NCBI GenBank assembly: GCA_035554635.1
Contig: DATMIB010000004.1
Coordinates: forward strand, 1 to 64,000
Length of the DNA stretch: 64,000 bases
From: RPQJ01 sp035554635
GTDB lineage: Bacteria > Pseudomonadota > Gammaproteobacteria > Steroidobacterales > Steroidobacteraceae
Reading direction: 5' to 3'
The position numbers and the translations under genes were made by a program. The notes beneath the pieces were generated by a model, which made no database searches, was not told where the DNA came from, and saw only the letters and a list, made by a program, of their open reading frames with translations. This document shows, piece after piece, positions 53,714 to 62,557 of this stretch (position 1 is the first letter of the stretch; every line of letters begins with the position of its first letter).

Positions 53714-53757
53714 GGCAACCCCTCCTCCTCGAGCGTCGCCGCGCGGCCGAGCAGGCA

Positions 53758-54693
53758 TCAGGCGGCCTGCGCGCTGTCCGCGAGCACCGCCCTGAACTCG
53801 CTGGCTTCGCGCTGCATCCAGTGCCGGAACCGCGCGATCAGCGGTTCCAGCGCGCGTGTCCTGGGCACGATCAGATGGTAGTGCAGGTCCAGTTCCAGGA
53901 CCTGCCGAAACGGCAGGACGAGCCGGCCTTGCGCCAGGTCGTTGACCGCGTACGCGAGCCGACCGAGCGCCACGCCCTGTCCGTCGCAGGCCGCCTGCAA
54001 GGCGAGGTGGCTGTCGTCGAAGAACAGCCCGCATTCGATTTCGGGCACGGTGCAGCCCGCGACCTGCAGCCATTCCGTCCAGGTGGGCGGACGTCCCGCA
54101 CGACGCATCGACTCGTCGTGCAGCAACCGCACGCGGCCGAGGTCGGCCGGGCGACGCAGGTGGTGCTTGCGCACGAAGGCCGGCGAGGCCATCGGCGCGA
54201 CGCTTTCGCGGAACAGTTCGTCGGTGACGACGCCCGAGCCGCTGCCCTGGCCGAACCGGATGCCGACGTCCACTTCGTCGGCCACGAAGTCGACGGGCGC
54301 GGTGCCCGTCACGAGCGTCACCCGCACCTCCGGCATCGCTGCCATCAATGCCGGCAGGCGCGGCACGAGCCAGCGCGTGCCGAACGCCGGTGTGACGCCG
54401 ATCGCGAGTTCACCGTCGCGGGCCTTGGGCCGCAGCGCCTGCACGCCGCGCGCGATGCGCTCGAACGCGTCGCTGAAATGGTCCGCCGCCGTCTGCCCGT
54501 CGCGCGTGAGCTCGAGCTTGCGACCGGTGCGCTGGAACAACGTGACGCCGAGGAACTGCTCGAGGCCGCGGATCTGGTGGCTGATGGCGGCGGGCGTGAC
54601 GTGCAGCTCGCGCGCGGCCCTCGTAAAGCTCAGCGACCGCGCTGCAGCCTCGAAGGCGCGCAACGACGTGAGCGGTGGAAGCGAAAGGGGCAT
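53758..54693 (-). CDS. LysR-family transcriptional regulator (GcvA-like)
   Basis: The 311-residue protein has an N-terminal winged helix-turn-helix (LTSLRAFEAAARSLSFTRAA, then ELHVTPAAISHQI, the recognition helix region) and a C-terminal LysR substrate-binding domain. The wording is close to GcvA-type regulators, though no glycine-cleavage genes are nearby. It is divergent from otsB with only 76 bases between starts, the usual position of a LysR operator acting on its neighbour, so trehalose genes are a possible target. The ATG at 54693 gives the normal N-terminus. Confidence 0.88.
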   Translation of the reverse strand: MPLSLPPLTSLRAFEAAARSLSFTRAARELHVTPAAISHQIRGLEQFLGVTLFQRTGRKLELTRDGQTAADHFSDAFERIARGVQALRPKARDGELAIGVTPAFGTRWLVPRLPALMAAMPEVRVTLVTGTAPVDFVADEVDVGIRFGQGSGSGVVTDELFRESVAPMASPAFVRKHHLRRPADLGRVRLLHDESMRRAGRPPTWTEWLQVAGCTVPEIECGLFFDDSHLALQAACDGQGVALGRLAYAVNDLAQGRLVLPFRQVLELDLHYHLIVPRTRALEPLIARFRHWMQREASEFRAVLADSAQAA

Positions 54694-54769
54694 CGATGAG
54701 TTCCTCTCATGGACGCGAGCAGAAAATCTAGTCTTCAGCGCGCTTCGGTACACCTAACCTGATGGGCCC

Positions 54770-55522
54770 GTGAGGATACACAAACTCCACGCGCGACTGA
54801 GCCCAGCGGACAGCTGCCTCTTTCTCGACGTCGACGGAACGTTGATCGAGCTGGGCCCCACGCCACACGCCGTCGTCGTCGACGCCGCGGCGCTGCAATT
54901 CCTGCACTACGCACAGTCGGTGCTGCACGGTGCGCTCGCCCTGATCAGCGGTCGCTCGCTCGCACAGCTCGATGCGCTGTTCGGCCCGAATGCCTTTCCG
55001 GCCGCGGGGTTGCACGGCGTCGAGCGCCGCGATTCGCTCGGCAACCTGCACGTTCATCCCACCGAGCCGTTGCCGGCCGACCTGCTGCTGGAGCTCGGCG
55101 ACATTGCGGGACGACACCCTGGCGTGCTGGTCGAGAACAAGGGCCTCGCGGTCGCCGTGCACTACCGCCAGGCGGCAAGCCTCCAGGACATGCTCGCTCG
55201 CGAAGTCGAGGTTCTGGCAAGACGACACGGCGGGGAGGACCTGCAAGTACAGCCGGGCTCCTACGTGCTGGAGCTCAAACCGTCGGGTATCACGAAGGCC
55301 CACGCCATCGAGGCCTTCATGCAGGAACCTCCCTTTGCCGGTCGCACGCCGGTGTTCGCGGGCGACGACCTGACCGACCTGCACGGGTTCGAGGCGGTGC
55401 AGAAACTCGGCGGCGTCTCGATCGCCGTGGGTCCGCGCGTGACCGCGATGCACGCAGTGGCGACACCCGCCGAGCTGCGAGAACTGCTGACGGAATTCCT
55501 CGGCCGTGGAGGGCCGACATGA
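54770..55522 (+). CDS. otsB: Trehalose-6-phosphate phosphatase
   Basis: This HAD-superfamily phosphatase removes phosphate from trehalose 6-phosphate, the last step of the OtsAB pathway for the osmoprotectant trehalose. The 250-residue protein has motif I DVDGT with nucleophile D20 and acid D22, motif II ISGRS, the KGLAVAVHYR segment and motif IV FAGDDLTD. It begins with GTG at 54770. It overlaps the GH15 gene by four bases, and otsA follows that, an uncommon order with a hydrolase between the two trehalose genes. Confidence 0.93.
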   Translation: MRIHKLHARLSPADSCLFLDVDGTLIELGPTPHAVVVDAAALQFLHYAQSVLHGALALISGRSLAQLDALFGPNAFPAAGLHGVERRDSLGNLHVHPTEPLPADLLLELGDIAGRHPGVLVENKGLAVAVHYRQAASLQDMLAREVEVLARRHGGEDLQVQPGSYVLELKPSGITKAHAIEAFMQEPPFAGRTPVFAGDDLTDLHGFEAVQKLGGVSIAVGPRVTAMHAVATPAELRELLTEFLGRGGPT

Positions 55523-57318
55523 CGCCACCGGGCGCGGACCTGGATCTCGGCGTCATCGGCAATTGCGAAGTCGCGGGGCTGGTGGACAGGCAGGGCCGGC
55601 TGGTGTGGGCGTGCCTGCCGCGGCTCGACGGCGATCCCGCCTTCAACGCACTGCTGACGCCGCTCGGGGGCGACTCGCCGACGGGCGTGTTTGCCGTCGA
55701 ACTGCAGGGGCAGACCGACGCCACACGCCACTACGTGCGCAACACCTGCGTGCTCGAGACCGTGCTGCGCAACGCGCAGGGCGACGTCGTGCGCGTCGTC
55801 GACTTCTGCCCGCGATTCCGGCGACGTGGCCGCATCTTCCGGCCCATGATGTTCGTGCGGCTCGTCGAGCCACTGGCCGGACGGCCCGTCGTGCGCGTGC
55901 GCCTGCGGCCGTCCTCCGGCTACGGCGAAGGCGAACCGCAGCGCCACGCCGGCACGCACAACATCTGCTTTTTCACGCCGCAGCTGCGCTACCGCGTGAC
56001 GACCAACGCTTCGCGGACCGCGCTCGCCGAAGACGGCTGGTTCGTGCTCGACAGCCCGGCCGCCTTCGTCGTCGGCCCCGACGAGACGCTCGAGCAGACG
56101 CCGCTGCGGGTCGCGCGGGAGTTCCTCGACGCGACCGTCGAGTACTGGCAGGAGTGGGTGCGCAGCCTCGCGATCCCGTGCGAATGGCAGGAAGCGGTGA
56201 TCCGCTCGGCGATCACGCTCAAGCTCTGCACCTACGAGGACACCGGCGCCGTGATCGCCGCGCTGACGACGTCGATTCCCGAGCACAGCGGCAGCGAGCG
56301 CAACTGGGACTACCGCTACTGCTGGCTGCGCGACAGCTATTTCACGATCCAGGCGATGAATCGTCTCGGCGCGACGCGGACGATGGAGGCGTACCTCAAG
56401 TACATCGACAACGTCTCGATCCGCACGCAGGGCGAGCCGCTGCAGCCGCTGTACGGCATCGCGGGCGAGACGCGCGTGACCGAGTGGGTCGCGCAGTGCC
56501 TGCCCGGCTACCGCGGCATGGGCCCCGTACGGGTCGGCAACCTCGCGTACCTGCAGCGGCAGAACGACGTGTATGGCGCCGTCGTGCTCGCCGCCGCACA
56601 GACCTTCTTCGACCAGCGCCTGAGCGCGCCGGGCGACCTCGGCCTGTTCCAGCGTCTCGAGCGTCTCGGCGAGCGGGCCGCGGCGATCTACGCCGAGCCC
56701 GACGCCGGGCCCTGGGAATTCCGCGGGATGCAGCGCACGCACACGTTTTCCGCGGCGATGTGCTGGGCCGGTTGCGACCGGCTGTTCCGCATCGCCCGCG
56801 CGCTCGGTCTCGACGACCGCGCCGCGGCCTGGGGCGAGCGCGCCAACCAGATGCGCGAGCACATCCTGGCGTCCGCGTGGAACCCGCGCATACAGGCCTT
56901 CGCGGGCAGCTTCGGCGGCGACGAGCTCGACGCGACGGCACTGCTGCTGCCCGAGCTGGGTTTCGTCAACGGCACCGACCCGCGGTTCGCGAGCACGCTC
57001 GCGGCCATCGATCGCGAGCTCAAGCGTGGCGACTGGCTCTACCGGTATCGCCATCCCGACGATTTCGGCACGCCCGTCACGGCGTTCACGATCTGCGCGT
57101 TCTGGTACATCAACGCGCTCGCCGCGGCGGGTCGCCGCGAGGAGGCCCGCGAACACTTCCAGCGACTGCTCGACCATCGCACGCCGCTCGGCTTGCTGTC
57201 GGAGGACATCGAGCCCGTGACCGGCGAACTCTGGGGCAATTTCCCGCAGACCTACAGCATGGTCGGCATCATCAACTGCGCCGTGCGCCTGAGCCGGCCC
57301 TGGGAGGACATGCTGTGA
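55519..57318 (+). CDS. GH15 glucoamylase/trehalase-like glycoside hydrolase
   Basis: This 599-residue GH15-family enzyme is an inverting alpha-glucosidase of the glucoamylase/GH15-trehalase type. The N-terminal beta-sandwich (LGVIGNCEVAGLVDRQGRLV) is followed by the alpha/alpha-barrel with WDYRYCWLRDSYFT and the C-terminal catalytic region ELWGNFPQTYSMVGI. Substrates could be glucans or trehalose; in some bacteria GH15 enzymes are true trehalases. Genes overlap otsB and otsA by four bases on each side, pointing to a direct link with trehalose or glucan turnover. Confidence 0.9.
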   Translation: MTPPGADLDLGVIGNCEVAGLVDRQGRLVWACLPRLDGDPAFNALLTPLGGDSPTGVFAVELQGQTDATRHYVRNTCVLETVLRNAQGDVVRVVDFCPRFRRRGRIFRPMMFVRLVEPLAGRPVVRVRLRPSSGYGEGEPQRHAGTHNICFFTPQLRYRVTTNASRTALAEDGWFVLDSPAAFVVGPDETLEQTPLRVAREFLDATVEYWQEWVRSLAIPCEWQEAVIRSAITLKLCTYEDTGAVIAALTTSIPEHSGSERNWDYRYCWLRDSYFTIQAMNRLGATRTMEAYLKYIDNVSIRTQGEPLQPLYGIAGETRVTEWVAQCLPGYRGMGPVRVGNLAYLQRQNDVYGAVVLAAAQTFFDQRLSAPGDLGLFQRLERLGERAAAIYAEPDAGPWEFRGMQRTHTFSAAMCWAGCDRLFRIARALGLDDRAAAWGERANQMREHILASAWNPRIQAFAGSFGGDELDATALLLPELGFVNGTDPRFASTLAAIDRELKRGDWLYRYRHPDDFGTPVTAFTICAFWYINALAAAGRREEAREHFQRLLDHRTPLGLLSEDIEPVTGELWGNFPQTYSMVGIINCAVRLSRPWEDML

Positions 57319-58742
57319 GCCGCCTCGTCGCGGTCTCCAACCGGCTCACGGTGCCCAAGCGCGTCGTGCCGCCGGGCGGGCTGGCGCTCGGCGTGCACGC
57401 GGCGATGCGCTCGCGCGGTGGCTTCTGGTTCGGCTGGAACGGCGAGATCAGCGAACACGAGCCGGACGAGGCGCACATCGTCACGCGCGACGCCATCGCC
57501 TACGGCACGATCGAGCTGACGCGCGAGGACTACGACCTCTATTACCTGGGTTTCTGCAACTCGGCGATCTGGCCGCTGTTCCACTACTTCCTCGACGCGA
57601 TGCGGTACCAGGACGAGCAGTACGAGGCGTACCAGCGCGTCAACCGCAAGTTCGCGCAGTTGCTGCAGCCGCACCTCGCGGCCGACGACCTGATCTGGGT
57701 GCACGACTACCACCTGATCCCGCTCGCCTTCGCACTGCGTGAACTCGGCGCACGGCAGCCGATCGGCTTTTTCCTGCACATCCCGTTCCCGCACGTCGAG
57801 GCGCTGCGCGCGCTGCCGGTCTACGGCGAGCTCATGCGCTGGCTGATCGAATTCGACCTCGTCGCGTTCCAGACCACGCGCGACCTCGACTGCTTCCGCT
57901 CCGCGGTCGTCGACCTGTGGGGCGCGGACGCGCTCGACCCGTCGGGCGACGTCGTCGCCTGCGGCCGGCGCACGGCGCTGGCGCACATCCCGATCGGCAT
58001 CGACGTCGACGCCGTGCAGGCGGCCGCGCAGAAGGCGCAGTCGACGGCCACGGTGCAGCGCATGCTCGGGGGCCTGCTCGGCCGTCGCAGCGTGATCGGC
58101 GTCGACCGGCTCGACTACAGCAAGGGCCTCGTCGACCGCTTCCACGCCTACGACCGCTTCCTCGAGATGTTTCCCGAGAACCAGGGACGCGTGACGTTCC
58201 TGCAGATCGCGCCGCTGAGCCGCGGCGACGTCCGCGAATACGCGAACATCCGGCGCTCGCTCGAGCAGGCCGCGGGCCGTACGAACGGCCGCTACGCCGA
58301 CACCGACTGGACGCCGATCCGCTACCTCAACCGCAACTACCCGCACCAGGCCGTGGTCGGCTTCATGCGCGCGTCGCAGGTCGGGCTCGTGACACCGTTG
58401 CGTGACGGCATGAACCTCGTGGCGAAGGAGTTCGTCGCCGCACAGGACCCGGACGACCCCGGCGTGCTGGTGCTGTCGACGCTGGCCGGCGCGGCGAGCG
58501 AGCTCACGGGCGCGCTGCTGGTCAACCCGAAGGACACCGGCGGCGTCGCCCGCGCGATCCAGCACGCGCTGCAGATGCGGCTGCCCGAGCGACGCGAGCG
58601 TCACCAGCAGATGCTCGAGGTCATGCGTCGCAATGACATCACCGCGTGGCACACGCGCTTTGTCGAAAAGCTGCAGGCCACGCGCACGCCCGCCGCAGTG
58701 CCCGTGCCCGTCGTCGAGAGCCGCGCCGTCGTAAGCACTTGA
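57315..58742 (+). CDS. otsA: Trehalose-6-phosphate synthase
   Basis: This GT20 glucosyltransferase makes trehalose 6-phosphate from UDP-glucose and glucose 6-phosphate. The 475-residue protein has the N-terminal VAVSNRLTVPKR and GWNGEI region, WVHDYHLIPLAFAL, FLHIPFPHVEALRALP, GVDRLDYSKGL, and the C-terminal PLRDGMNLVAKEFVA nucleotide-sugar site. The GTG at 57315 overlaps the GH15 stop. The long open frame upstream of it runs within the GH15 gene and is not coding. Trehalose would serve as a stress protectant; the MscS channel elsewhere in the window fits the same osmotic theme. Confidence 0.95.
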   Translation: MSRLVAVSNRLTVPKRVVPPGGLALGVHAAMRSRGGFWFGWNGEISEHEPDEAHIVTRDAIAYGTIELTREDYDLYYLGFCNSAIWPLFHYFLDAMRYQDEQYEAYQRVNRKFAQLLQPHLAADDLIWVHDYHLIPLAFALRELGARQPIGFFLHIPFPHVEALRALPVYGELMRWLIEFDLVAFQTTRDLDCFRSAVVDLWGADALDPSGDVVACGRRTALAHIPIGIDVDAVQAAAQKAQSTATVQRMLGGLLGRRSVIGVDRLDYSKGLVDRFHAYDRFLEMFPENQGRVTFLQIAPLSRGDVREYANIRRSLEQAAGRTNGRYADTDWTPIRYLNRNYPHQAVVGFMRASQVGLVTPLRDGMNLVAKEFVAAQDPDDPGVLVLSTLAGAASELTGALLVNPKDTGGVARAIQHALQMRLPERRERHQQMLEVMRRNDITAWHTRFVEKLQATRTPAAVPVPVVESRAVVST

Positions 58743-58754
58743 CGATGTCGCCCG

Positions 58755-58783
58755 CTGCCGCAGCCGCGTGACGGGCGTATAGT
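58755..58783 (+). promoter_or_regulatory. Weak promoter candidate before the ThDP enzyme gene
   Basis: TATAGT (58778-58783) is a good -10 box 42 bases before the start of the ThDP enzyme gene. The sequence 17 bases upstream (CTGCCG, 58755-58760) matches a -35 box only at three positions. It is a weak call. Confidence 0.25.
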
Positions 58784-58825
58784 CGGCCGGATAACGCACA
58801 AGGCGGTCCATCGGGGGAGACGGGC

Positions 58826-60577
58826 ATGACCGAGATCAGCGGCGGGGAAGTGCTGGCGCGCATCCTGCAGGCCGAAGGCGTCGAGAAGGTCTTCGGCATC
58901 ATCGACGGCACGTACTTCGGCTTCTATTCCAGCCTGCACCGGCTCGGCATCGAGATCGTCACCCCGCGTCACGAAACCAGCGCCGCGCACATGGCGGGGG
59001 CCTATGCCCGGCTCACCGGCAAGCTCGGCGTGTGCATGGCGAGCAACGGTCCCGGTGTCGCCAACCTGCTCCCGGGCCTCGTCGTCGAGAATGCCGAGGG
59101 CAATCGCGTGCTCGCGGTGACGAGCTGTCGGCGGCCGCAGATCGTCTATCCCGATCGCGGTGGCACCTACCAGGCGTTCGACCAGGTCGGTGCGATCCGC
59201 CACTTCGCCAAGTGGAGCCAGCCCGTCGTCGCCTTCGAGCGCGTCGCGGAACTCGCACGCACGGCGCTGCGCCACTGCCACGAAGGCCGCCCCGGCGTCG
59301 TGCATCTCGACGTTCCCGAGACGATCATGAACGGCAAGGTCAAGGCGGCCGTGCCCACCTGGCAGCCACAGCAGTCGCGTCGCACACGGCCGCTCGTGCC
59401 GGCGGCGGAAGACGTCGCCGCGGCGGCCGAGCTGCTCGCGAGCGCCGAGCAGCCGATCATCCATGCGGGCAGCGGCGTAATCCACGCACAGGCGTTCGAC
59501 GAACTGCGGCGCGTGGCGGAACTGCTGTGCGCGCCCGTGACGACGAGCTGGGCCGCGCGCGGCGTGCTGTCCGAGACGCACGAACTCGCGATGCCGATGC
59601 CGCTGATCAAGCTCAACAACACCGTTCGCAACGACGCCGACGCCGTGCTCGTGGTCGGCTCGCGTCTCGGCGAGACCGACTGGTGGGGCAAGGCGCCGTA
59701 CTGGCGACACCCGTCCGAGCAGAAGATGGTGCAGGTCGACATCGACGCGCAGATCCTCGGCGCCAACAAGCCGGCCACGGTCGCCGTGCAGGCTGACGCG
59801 AAGCTGTTCCTCGCGGCGCTTGGCGTCGAGCTCGAACGACTCCGCGGCCGCATGAACCACGACGCGCGCCGGCGCCAGCTCGCGCGCTACCGCGAGACGA
59901 TCCGCGCCGAGCGCGCGAAGCTCGACGAAAAGCTGGGCGACCTCGCGGTGCCGATGAACCCGGCGCACGTGGCACACGTGTGCCAGCAGGTTTTCCCCGA
60001 AGAGGCGGTACTCGTGGCCGACGGCGGCAACGCGGCCGTGTGGACCATGATGTTCCACGAGATGCGCGTGCCGAACTCGCTGCTGTCGACGTTCAAGTTC
60101 GGCATGCTCGGCGCCGGTGTCGCGCAGGCGCTCGGTGCGGCGGTGGCGCGGCCCGGCACGCCGGTCTGCTGCATCATCGGCGACGGCGCCATGGGCTTTC
60201 ACCCGCAGGAAGTCGAGACGGCCGTGCGCAACGGCCTGCGTGTCGTCTATGTCGTCGTCTGCGACCGCCAGTGGGGCATGGTGAAGATGAACCAGCAGTT
60301 CGCGCTGAAGCCGATCAAGACGCTCGTGCAGAAGTCGCTCGGCCCCGGCGAGACCATCAAGGCCGACCTGGGCGAGATCCGCTTCGACAAGCTGGCCGAG
60401 GCGATGGGTGCGCACGGCGAACGCGTGGCCGACCCGCGCGAGCTGCGGCCCGCACTCGAGCGCGCGCTCGCGAGCGGCAAGCCGGCCGTCGTGCACGTCG
60501 ACGTCGATCCGGTCAAGCACATGTGGGCGCCGGGGCTGATGCACTTCAAGGACATGCACCAGGAGCCCAGGGGCTGA
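58826..60577 (+). CDS. ThDP-binding acetolactate synthase-like enzyme
   Basis: This 583-residue enzyme is of the acetolactate synthase/2-hydroxyacyl-CoA lyase/decarboxylase superfamily. It has the catalytic glutamate E50 in TPRHETSAAHMAGAYAR, the central FAD/nucleotide-like domain and the ThDP/metal motif beginning G452-D-G454. The usual Asn-Asn at the end of that motif is Cys479-Asp480 (VVVCDRQWG), a notable change. It is not a clear IlvB and has no small subunit gene beside it. The substrate is probably a 2-oxo acid, but this is not certain. GGGGGAGACGGG precedes the ATG. Confidence 0.85.
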   Translation: MTEISGGEVLARILQAEGVEKVFGIIDGTYFGFYSSLHRLGIEIVTPRHETSAAHMAGAYARLTGKLGVCMASNGPGVANLLPGLVVENAEGNRVLAVTSCRRPQIVYPDRGGTYQAFDQVGAIRHFAKWSQPVVAFERVAELARTALRHCHEGRPGVVHLDVPETIMNGKVKAAVPTWQPQQSRRTRPLVPAAEDVAAAAELLASAEQPIIHAGSGVIHAQAFDELRRVAELLCAPVTTSWAARGVLSETHELAMPMPLIKLNNTVRNDADAVLVVGSRLGETDWWGKAPYWRHPSEQKMVQVDIDAQILGANKPATVAVQADAKLFLAALGVELERLRGRMNHDARRRQLARYRETIRAERAKLDEKLGDLAVPMNPAHVAHVCQQVFPEEAVLVADGGNAAVWTMMFHEMRVPNSLLSTFKFGMLGAGVAQALGAAVARPGTPVCCIIGDGAMGFHPQEVETAVRNGLRVVYVVVCDRQWGMVKMNQQFALKPIKTLVQKSLGPGETIKADLGEIRFDKLAEAMGAHGERVADPRELRPALERALASGKPAVVHVDVDPVKHMWAPGLMHFKDMHQEPRG

Positions 60578-60620
60578 CCGGCCGACCGCCACCGCCCGCA
60601 CATCCCGCACAGGTGCCCGC

Positions 60621-61550
60621 ATGAACGAGCTCGACGCCGTCCGGCTCAACTTCACGCCGGAATCGCTCGTCGTCCTCGACCTGATCCTCGCGTTCGTGCT
60701 GTTCGGCGTCGCGCTGGACATGCGCGTGCAGGACTTCCGGGGAATTCTGGTCGCACCGCGCGGCACGCTGATCGGCCTGTTCGCACACTCGGTGCTGCTG
60801 CCGGCCGTGGCCTGGGCCCTGACGATGGTGCTGCAGCCGAGCCCGAGCATCGCGCTCGGCATGATCCTGGTCGCGTCGTGCCCGAGCGGCAACATCTCCA
60901 ACTTCCTCGTCAACCATGCGCACGGCAACACGGCGCTGTCGGTCACGATCGCGGCCTTCTCGATGCTCGGCGCGATCGTGTTCACGCCGTTCAACCTCTC
61001 GTTCTGGGGCGAGCTCAACCCGGCGACGCGACCGATCCTGCACGCGGTCACGCTGAGTCCGGGAGAGGTTTTTGGCACGATCGTCGTGCTGCTGGGCATC
61101 CCGACCGTGCTCGGCATGTGGGTCGCGCATCGCTGGCCGCGTTTTGCCGAACGCGCGCGCAAGCCGTTCCGCCGGCTGTCGCTCGCGTTCTTCGCGCTGT
61201 TCGTGGTCGGCGCGCTGGTCGCCAACTGGGATTTCTTCCTGCAGTACGTCGGGCGCGTCGTCCTGTTCGTTTTCCTCCTCAACGCGTTCGCGTTGCTGAC
61301 GGGCTACTTCACGGCCCGCGTGGCGCGGCTCGCCGAGCCGGACCGGCGCGCGGTCGCGTTCGAGGTCGGCATCCAGAATTCGGGCTTCGGGCTCGTGCTC
61401 GTGTTCAATTTCTTCGGCGGGCTCGGCGGCATGGCCATCGTCGCGGCCTGGTGGGGCATCTGGCACATCCTGGTGGGCACGACGCTGGCGTCGATCTGGC
61501 GGCGCTTCCCGCCCGCCGCCGCACCGGCCGCGGCCGAGGCGACGGCGTGA
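60621..61550 (+). CDS. BASS-family (bile acid:sodium symporter-like) transporter
   Basis: The 309-residue membrane protein has about nine to ten helices. Its cores match the BASS family: FVLFGVALDMRVQDFR in the first part, the VASCPSGNISNFLVNHAHGNTALS crossing region (read in two pieces) and FEVGIQNSGFGLVL in the second repeat. Members transport organic anions such as pyruvate, 2-oxo acids or bile acids with sodium. It follows the ThDP enzyme by 43 bases, so transport of a substrate or product of that enzyme is a reasonable idea, not shown. Its end overlaps the epimerase gene. Confidence 0.88.
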   Translation: MNELDAVRLNFTPESLVVLDLILAFVLFGVALDMRVQDFRGILVAPRGTLIGLFAHSVLLPAVAWALTMVLQPSPSIALGMILVASCPSGNISNFLVNHAHGNTALSVTIAAFSMLGAIVFTPFNLSFWGELNPATRPILHAVTLSPGEVFGTIVVLLGIPTVLGMWVAHRWPRFAERARKPFRRLSLAFFALFVVGALVANWDFFLQYVGRVVLFVFLLNAFALLTGYFTARVARLAEPDRRAVAFEVGIQNSGFGLVLVFNFFGGLGGMAIVAAWWGIWHILVGTTLASIWRRFPPAAAPAAAEATA

Positions 61551-62557
61551 GCGGTCGTCGCATCCTCGTCACCGGTGCGGCCGGTTACCTCGGCAGCACG
61601 CTCGTCGCTGCGCTCGCGCCACGGCTGGCGGCCGGTGAGCTCGACCGTGTCGTCGCGAGCGACGTGCGCGACGTGCCGCAGGCGCAGCGACTGCCCGGCG
61701 TCGCCTACGTCGCTCACGACGTGCGCGAGCCGGGGCTCGCGGCCGCTCTCGAGGCGCACGCGATCGACACCGTGGTGCACTTGGCCGCGATCGTGACGCC
61801 GGGGGCCCGCTCGAACCGCGAACTCGAATACGCGGTCGACGTGCTCGGCACGCGCAACGTGCTCGACGCGTGCGTCGCGAGCGGCGTGCGGCAACTCGTC
61901 GTGACCTCGAGCGGCGCTGCCTACGGCTATCACGCCGACAACCCGGCCTGCCTCACCGAGGACGACCCGATCCGGGGCAACGACGCGTTTGCCTACTCGC
62001 ACCACAAGCGACTGGTCGAGGAGATGCTCGCCGGCTATCGCGAGGCGCACCCGCGGTTGCGTCAGGTGGTGCTGCGCGTCGGCACGATCCTCGGCGAAAC
62101 CACGCGCAACCAGATCACGGCGCTCTTCGACCGGCCACGGCTGATCGCGATCCGCGGGGCGCGCAGCCCGTTCGTGTTCGTGTGGGATCGCGACGTCGTC
62201 GGCGCGATCGAGCACGCGATCCGCACCGATGCTTCGGGCATCTACAACGTCGCGGGCGACGGCGCGCTGGAGATCGAGCAGATCGCGGCGCGGCTCGGCA
62301 AGCGCTGCCTTTACCTGCCCGCCGGCCTGTTGCGCGCCGCGCTGGCGTTGCTGCGGCCGCTGGGCCTGTCGCGGTACGGACCGGAGCAGGTCGACTTCCT
62401 GCGTTATCGCCCGGTGCTGTCGAACGAACGGCTCAAGACCGGGCTGGGGTACGTGCCGCAGATGACGTCCGCGCAGGTGTTCGAGTTCTATTGCCGGACC
62501 CACGGATTCGGGCCGGCGGCTCAAGGCGCGGGCGCATCGGCAAGGTCGCCGCACTGA
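61547..62557 (+). CDS. NAD(P)-dependent epimerase/dehydratase (extended SDR)
   Basis: The 336-residue extended SDR has the Rossmann motif GAAGYLGSTL (from residue 10), HLAAIVTPGAR, TSSGAAYGYH and the catalytic YSHHK. The C-terminal half has a substrate region with YNVAGDGALEIEQIAARLGK. It most resembles NAD-dependent epimerases acting on sugar nucleotides or lipid-linked substrates, but the substrate cannot be read. The GTG at 61547 overlaps the transporter stop, and its stop shares one base with the ATG of the next gene. Confidence 0.85.
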   Translation: MSGRRILVTGAAGYLGSTLVAALAPRLAAGELDRVVASDVRDVPQAQRLPGVAYVAHDVREPGLAAALEAHAIDTVVHLAAIVTPGARSNRELEYAVDVLGTRNVLDACVASGVRQLVVTSSGAAYGYHADNPACLTEDDPIRGNDAFAYSHHKRLVEEMLAGYREAHPRLRQVVLRVGTILGETTRNQITALFDRPRLIAIRGARSPFVFVWDRDVVGAIEHAIRTDASGIYNVAGDGALEIEQIAARLGKRCLYLPAGLLRAALALLRPLGLSRYGPEQVDFLRYRPVLSNERLKTGLGYVPQMTSAQVFEFYCRTHGFGPAAQGAGASARSPH

